A DNA stretch of 17,803 nt from an uncultured Lachnospiraceae bacterium. GTDB taxonomy: Bacteria; Bacillota; Clostridia; Lachnospirales; Lachnospiraceae. A model generated the notes under the pieces. That model was not told the origin of the DNA, did no database searches, and was given only the letters and a program-made list of their open reading frames with translations. A program made the translations under genes and the position numbers. Where the stretch lies: positions 1 through 17,803 of the forward strand of contig CACXFD010000105.1 in assembly GCA_902766845.1 (NCBI GenBank), read 5' to 3'. Position 1 is the first letter of the stretch. The number at the start of each line of letters is the position of its first letter. Below are positions 14,547 to 17,803 of this stretch, piece after piece.

Positions 14547-15578
14547 TCACTCCTTCGGACCAGCCGAAGCGCCGCTCGTTTGAGTGCGTTGCTCATCCAG
14601 GTATGCCAGAAGACAGGCCTGGCTCATAGTATCCTCAAAACCGTGACAGACTGCCGAAGGGAACAATCCACCTTCATATTCTTCAAACTCCGGCGTCGTA
14701 TTGCGATACCAGTGATAATATGTTTCCTGCAGAGACATATACTCAAACTCTGTTTGCGAATCCATTGAATAAAACATGGGCTCTCTGGGCCATAACGTAA
14801 GCTTTGCATAACCAAAGCGGCGCGAATCCTGTATCCCGATCTCAAAAGTCCACGCAGCTGCCCCCGCAGCCAGCGAATCCGGGTTCTCCTTCGACGTCAG
14901 GATCCGCTCCACTCCATTGGCACCGCGGAAAAAAGTTTTTGCTTCAAACGCATCCTCTCCCGGTTCAAATCCCAACCGCTCATCATCCCATGAGACAACG
15001 ATTGCATCCTGTCCTGCGTTCGTTTGAGGCCCCTCCTCCCAGCCATATGCCATGTACAAATGGATACGATCAATCGGCCATCTGTCTTCTTCGGTTCCTT
15101 TTTCTCCCAGCGTATAGGTGATTATAAGGGATAGAGCCAATTCCGACGTCGGAATGGTTCCATAGGGAGAAAAAACCTCTTCCCCTCTATGCTCTAGAAA
15201 GTCCTCCTCTGTTTGATAAAAATGCCCCTGCCCGGTATAACAGTTAGCAACGACTTCCCTTCCGTCTTGAACACTATTCTTTATTGTCTGGATAGCATCC
15301 GTGCTGAATACCCGCAGAACCTTTGCAGGTACTCCGGGAACCGGTCGTTCTTCGGTTCCCGGAGGCTCCTCTTCACAAAAAGCCGTGTCGCCCCGTTCAT
15401 CAGATATCTTATCCGGGAAGGGCCCGCGCTCCGTTACGGCAGTCTCAGTTTCGCATTATTCGATCGTCTCTCCGCACTCTGACCCTATGTGGGTCTTTTT
15501 GATAGGAACACCGCCGCCGTCTCTGCAGGCTGTCAGAAGCAGGATAAATACAAAGCACAGAATAAATGTTTTTTTCAT
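14547..15578 (-). pseudogene. Lipoprotein gene interrupted by an in-frame TAA at codon 41; domain shared with the AraC sensor
   Basis: The ATG at 15578 has AGAGGA upstream and starts a lipoprotein signal, MKKTFILCFVFILLLTAC (Cys18). Codon 41 (15458-15456) is TAA. The same frame then runs open for 302 codons to 14547 and reads as real protein: an acidic linker, FSPYGTIPTSELALSLIITY, RIHLYMAYGWEE and GQDAIVVSWDDE. The last two match the outside domain of the neighbouring AraC regulator. No ATG or GTG with a ribosome site allows a restart after the stop; the first weak alternative is TTG at 15140, inside the conserved domain and after the signal. So this is most simply one gene of 343 sense codons with one nonsense mutation. 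A sequencing error is possible. The product was probably a surface lipoprotein of unknown function. Confidence 0.8.
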
Positions 15579-15597
15579 GTTGAATTCCTCTGCTTTC

Positions 15598-15626
15598 AGT
15601 ATAATAACTGCCTGCTGATCTGTCAA
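15598..15626 (-). promoter_or_regulatory. Consensus promoter of the lipoprotein-AraC-PrcB-like operon
   Basis: On minus, TTGACA (15626-15621), a 17-base spacer and TATACT (15603-15598) form a nearly perfect sigma-A promoter. It sits 20 bases before the ATG of the interrupted lipoprotein. It is intact although the first gene is broken, so it can still drive the small membrane protein, the regulator and the PrcB-like lipoprotein. Confidence 0.85.
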
Positions 15627-15667
15627 ACATATCGAATCCTTGACACTAACTTCATGACTGCAAATCA

Positions 15668-17506
15668 TTACCACCAGGCAAGTGCAAGTGCATCCTTATC
15701 TGTCGTTCCGGAAGGTCTCGTCACTTTAATCGTATACGTCCCTGAAACAGTCGGTGTAAACTGTACGATCTCAACATTTCCGCGTGTTGTTGTTGAAGAG
15801 GCCACCAATGTTCCGTTTGGAGCATATACATACAGGTCCAAATTTGAGATTGCCGGATTTGTTATAGACGGCATACCTGATGTGGTGGGATAATGCGAAC
15901 CTGTGATCTTGTTTCGTTTCAACCATACCAGTGCCACTCTTGCAGACGATGCAGATGCACTAAACGTGGCCGTTGTAGTATAGGGAAAGCTTCCAGAAGA
16001 CAGAAGTGCCTGTACGTAAAGCGTATTATTCACAGTATAGCGAGCATTTTTTGCATCGACCTTTCCCGCCCCCTGTCTGTTGTCTATCTGGGAACTGCCG
16101 GAAACACCGTTAAAACCCGGAGAATCCAGTTTGTTCCAAGCAGTTGCTAACAGAATGGCTTTTAACGCGCGCTGCTGCGTAGCTAATGCCGGCCGTGCAC
16201 CGATTAATTGTGCCATGATACCCGCAACCATTGGTGCTGCGTTGCTGGTTCCACTAGACGATCCCAATCCGGAGACTCCGTATACTGATCCCGGAGCTAC
16301 CAGATCAGGTTTAAAGGCGGTGTTCTCCGCCGTTAAATAGCACGAAAAATCAGAAAGCACACTATTCGTTGTTTCCCATGACTGGTCCTTGTCCGGAGTA
16401 GTATATGAGCCTACTGTAATCCCGTTATATGCAACGCCAGGAGAAGTTACATTTTTCACATCATTCTCTGGATCATCGACACTTCCGGATGACTTCACAA
16501 AGTGAACATCATGTTGCATTGCGATGTGATCAAACCATTTACTGGCTGCGTCATATGATCCCTCGGTAAACGTTACTCCTGTAGGAAGTACAGAAGTCGT
16601 AATCTTAGCACTCATATTGATAATATTTACATTAGGATCTGTTCTTCCTAACAACCATTCGACCCGTCTGAATACTGCGTCATGCGTAGCATTATTCTCG
16701 CCTTCAGACATATATGTCACGTACAGTTTTGCATTGGGAGCACACCCGTTATTTTTCCCTACAAGAATAGACGCTACGATAGCGGCGTGAGGCATATAAT
16801 TGACCGCAACGCCTGTATCTCGTGTGAAGTTCTTATTATAGATCTCCGTATATGAAGACTTCGTTGTGTCCGGAAGACCCGTTGACTCGATCATTCCGAT
16901 ACCAACGCCCGAGCCTTTTAACCCATAGTTGTCTCTGATATATTTAGAACGAGACACCTTTGTCATATAGCTCAATTCAGGAGAAACAGTCAAAGGATAA
17001 TCATACTCAACACCGTATACATGTTCTGACGAAACTAGTGCCTCAAGACCTTCCCTGCTTATATCCAGACACAGAAATGGACTATACCTGCTTTGAAACC
17101 GGACATCTTCTTTGTCAAGTCCTGCCATCTCAGAGAGTTCTTTAACTATTCTTTCATTCTGTTCCGTATACAGTTCACAAAAGATTGCTCTTTTTGCGGT
17201 AATTCATTTCTGCACATCTTCCATAGAAATATTTATAGTCGGATCCTCGATTAAAGCGTGATAGTTTCGTGCCTCGTCGGGAAACCGTTCCGCAAGAATC
17301 TTCTCCATTTCTTCATCATTAACATCTTCAACCTCGACTATGATCGGTATCTTTTCACCTTCCGGTGTCACTTCTAGCACCTGCTTGAGCAAGTCCGTCA
17401 GTTTCCAAGAACAATCGCCTTCCATTGCTTTTGACGAGAAGCAATTTAAAAAAACCACTCCTGTAAAAACTATCAGTAACAGAAACGCAATAATCTTTTT
17501 CTTCAT
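15668..17506 (-). pseudogene. Secreted subtilisin-like protease (S8) with in-frame TGA in the propeptide
   Basis: ATG 17506 (GGAGGG upstream) starts a signal peptide, MKKKIIAFLLLIVFTGVVFL, probably cut near SSKA. A propeptide resembling inhibitor I9 follows (KIPIIVEVEDVNDEEMEKIL). Codon 101 (17206-17204) is TGA; the same frame resumes ITAKRAIFCELYTEQ and stays open for 511 codons. The S8 domain (about 195-480) has His240 in MPHAAIVASIL and Ser421 in SSSGTSNAAPMVAG, but Glu207 (GMIESTG) where Asp is normal and Ser342 (VKSSGSVDD) where the oxyanion Asn is usual. A C-terminal beta-sandwich like PPC domains ends at 612 (NLDLYVYAPNGTLVAS, then SGTYTIKVTRPSG). Met127 at 17128 could restart but has no ribosome site and no signal peptide. 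Most simply this is a recently broken gene; activity was uncertain even before. Confidence 0.82.
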
Positions 17507-17525
17507 ACCTTAGCCCTCCCCATAT

Positions 17526-17561
17526 TTAATAAACTATGTGGTTCAAAAATACAATTGTATT
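17526..17561 (-). promoter_or_regulatory. Possible promoter with overlapping 14-bp palindrome upstream of the subtilase gene
   Basis: AATACAATTGTATT (17548-17561) is a perfect 14-base palindrome. On minus its right half supplies a weak -35 (TTGTAT, 17554-17549), followed 17 bases later by a -10-like TATTAA (17531-17526). A related half-site (AATACAAT) occurs again near 17588. The layout suits an operator over a promoter, but the region is so AT-rich that chance is a serious alternative. Confidence 0.35.
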
Positions 17562-17611
17562 ATCAATCAAAGTCTATAAAGAGCCCTAATACAATACGAT
17601 CAAATATTATT

Positions 17612-17650
17612 AAAAAACGGCCAACTCTCACAAATCTTAGAAGAGTCGGC
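17612..17650 (-). terminator. Terminator-like hairpin on minus
   Basis: On minus, GCCGACTCT (17650-17642) pairs with AGAGTTGGC (17628-17620) through one G-U pair and is followed by CGTTTTTT. On plus the same position is an A-C mismatch, so minus is favoured. It would end a minus transcript entering from the right of the window. No convincing gene for it is visible between here and the edge. Confidence 0.6.
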
Positions 17651-17712
17651 TTCCTAATTTGAACAATACGGATCGATCCTACCGTGTCACATCAGATCAA
17701 CAAATCAGGAGC

Positions 17713-17743
17713 AAAAAGACCCTCTTTTGGAACAGGCCTTTTT
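17713..17743 (-). terminator. Second terminator-like hairpin near the right repeat
   Basis: On minus, AAAAAGGCC (17743-17735) pairs with GGTCTTTTT (17721-17713) through one G-U pair, and the T-run forms part of the stem. It again favours minus. It lies 33 bases inside the right direct repeat. Apart from these two hairpins, 17562-17775 shows only a short minus frame (17801-17697) entering from the edge, too short to call a gene. Confidence 0.4.
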
Positions 17744-17775
17744 CCTTCAGTTGTTCTATGGAGACCTTTTGCACC

Positions 17776-17803
17776 CGATCACCGACCCGTGCCTGGGCTG
17801 GGA
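17776..17803 (+). repeat. Direct repeat, right copy, at the window edge
   Basis: The 28 bases are identical to 11530-11557 inside the DAHP synthase gene. The upstream sequence (TTTTGCACC) has no similarity to that gene, so this is a junction and not the end of a second full copy. The identity reaches the last base of the window and may continue. Confidence 0.9.

Larger units (their letters stand above)
11558..17775. mobile_element. Putative genomic island between direct repeats, inserted at the 3' end of the DAHP synthase gene
   Basis: The segment lies between identical repeats and is lower in GC than the left part, with the lowest values near 17520-17650. All of its genes are on minus, and they belong to accessory classes: lipoproteins, a membrane AraC regulator and a subtilase. 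No integrase, transposase or relaxase is visible, so it would be non-autonomous or decayed. The last part of the aroF gene and its terminator (to about 11682) may belong to the regenerated target. The boundaries are inferred from the repeat alone; an assembly error or a fragmentary gene duplication is a possible alternative. Confidence 0.5.

Noticed and set aside
15481..15500. Plus-strand hairpin GACCC-TATGT-GGGTC followed by TTTTT
   Set aside because: The stem is only 5 bp, lies inside the interrupted lipoprotein gene near its signal region, and no plus-strand gene leads into it.
17697..17801. Minus-strand open frame entering from the right edge, ending IEQLKEKGLFQKRVFLLLIC
   Set aside because: Only about 35 codons are visible, its first part is antisense to the aroF-derived repeat, and a frame of this length is common by chance. 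Kept only as context for the nearby terminators.
1..17803. CRISPR arrays, tRNA/rRNA genes, insertion sequences
   Set aside because: No regularly spaced repeats, no recognisable tRNA or rRNA segments, and no transposase or integrase frame on either strand.

Overview
The window looks like a chromosome segment from a high-GC member of the Clostridia (Bacillota, probably an anaerobic gut or rumen lineage). This rests on the gene content: an Asp23/nusB/xseA/xseB/ispA/dxs cluster, a biotin-type carboxyltransferase without its own biotin domain, an aldolase with a fused C-terminal domain, and a GH3 enzyme with inverted domain order. No RNA gene or taxonomic marker is present, so this is inference.

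Left part (1-11600, GC-rich, for example 42 of 60 bases at 9781-9840). A minus-strand housekeeping operon starts at a near-consensus promoter (4446-4418) and reads Asp23/Gls24 protein, nusB, xseA, xseB, ispA, dxs, with dxs running off the left edge. To its right, also on minus and with its own promoter (6680-6652), is a two-gene unit: an unusual carrier-like protein with an LEA-type repeat tail, then the carboxyltransferase (oadA/pycB type), ended by a perfect 15-bp hairpin. A GH3 glycosidase (minus) and a KDPG/KHG aldolase (plus) diverge from a 274-bp spacer with promoters in both directions. DAHP synthase (aroF type) follows on plus with a strong terminator.

Right part (about 11600-17775, lower GC, for example 29 of 60 at 16021-16080 and 12 of 60 at 17521-17580). 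This looks like a separate accessory island. The last 28 bases of the window (17776-17803) are identical to 28 bases in the 3' end of the DAHP synthase gene (11530-11557), so the island is bracketed by a direct repeat, as if inserted at the 3' end of that gene. No integrase is visible. All island genes are on minus: a secreted subtilisin-like protease with an in-frame TGA in its propeptide; a lipoprotein gene with an in-frame TAA at codon 41; a 61-residue two-helix membrane protein; a membrane-anchored AraC-type regulator; and a lipoprotein with two tandem PrcB-C-like domains.

The island is the most interesting part. The extracytoplasmic domain of the AraC regulator resembles the main domain of the neighbouring lipoprotein, and a PrcB-like lipoprotein beside a subtilase recalls the dentilisin complex of Treponema. 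This suggests a surface protease/lipoprotein system with its own transmembrane one-component regulator. In this genome it seems to be decaying, because two of its five genes carry single nonsense codons in otherwise open frames.
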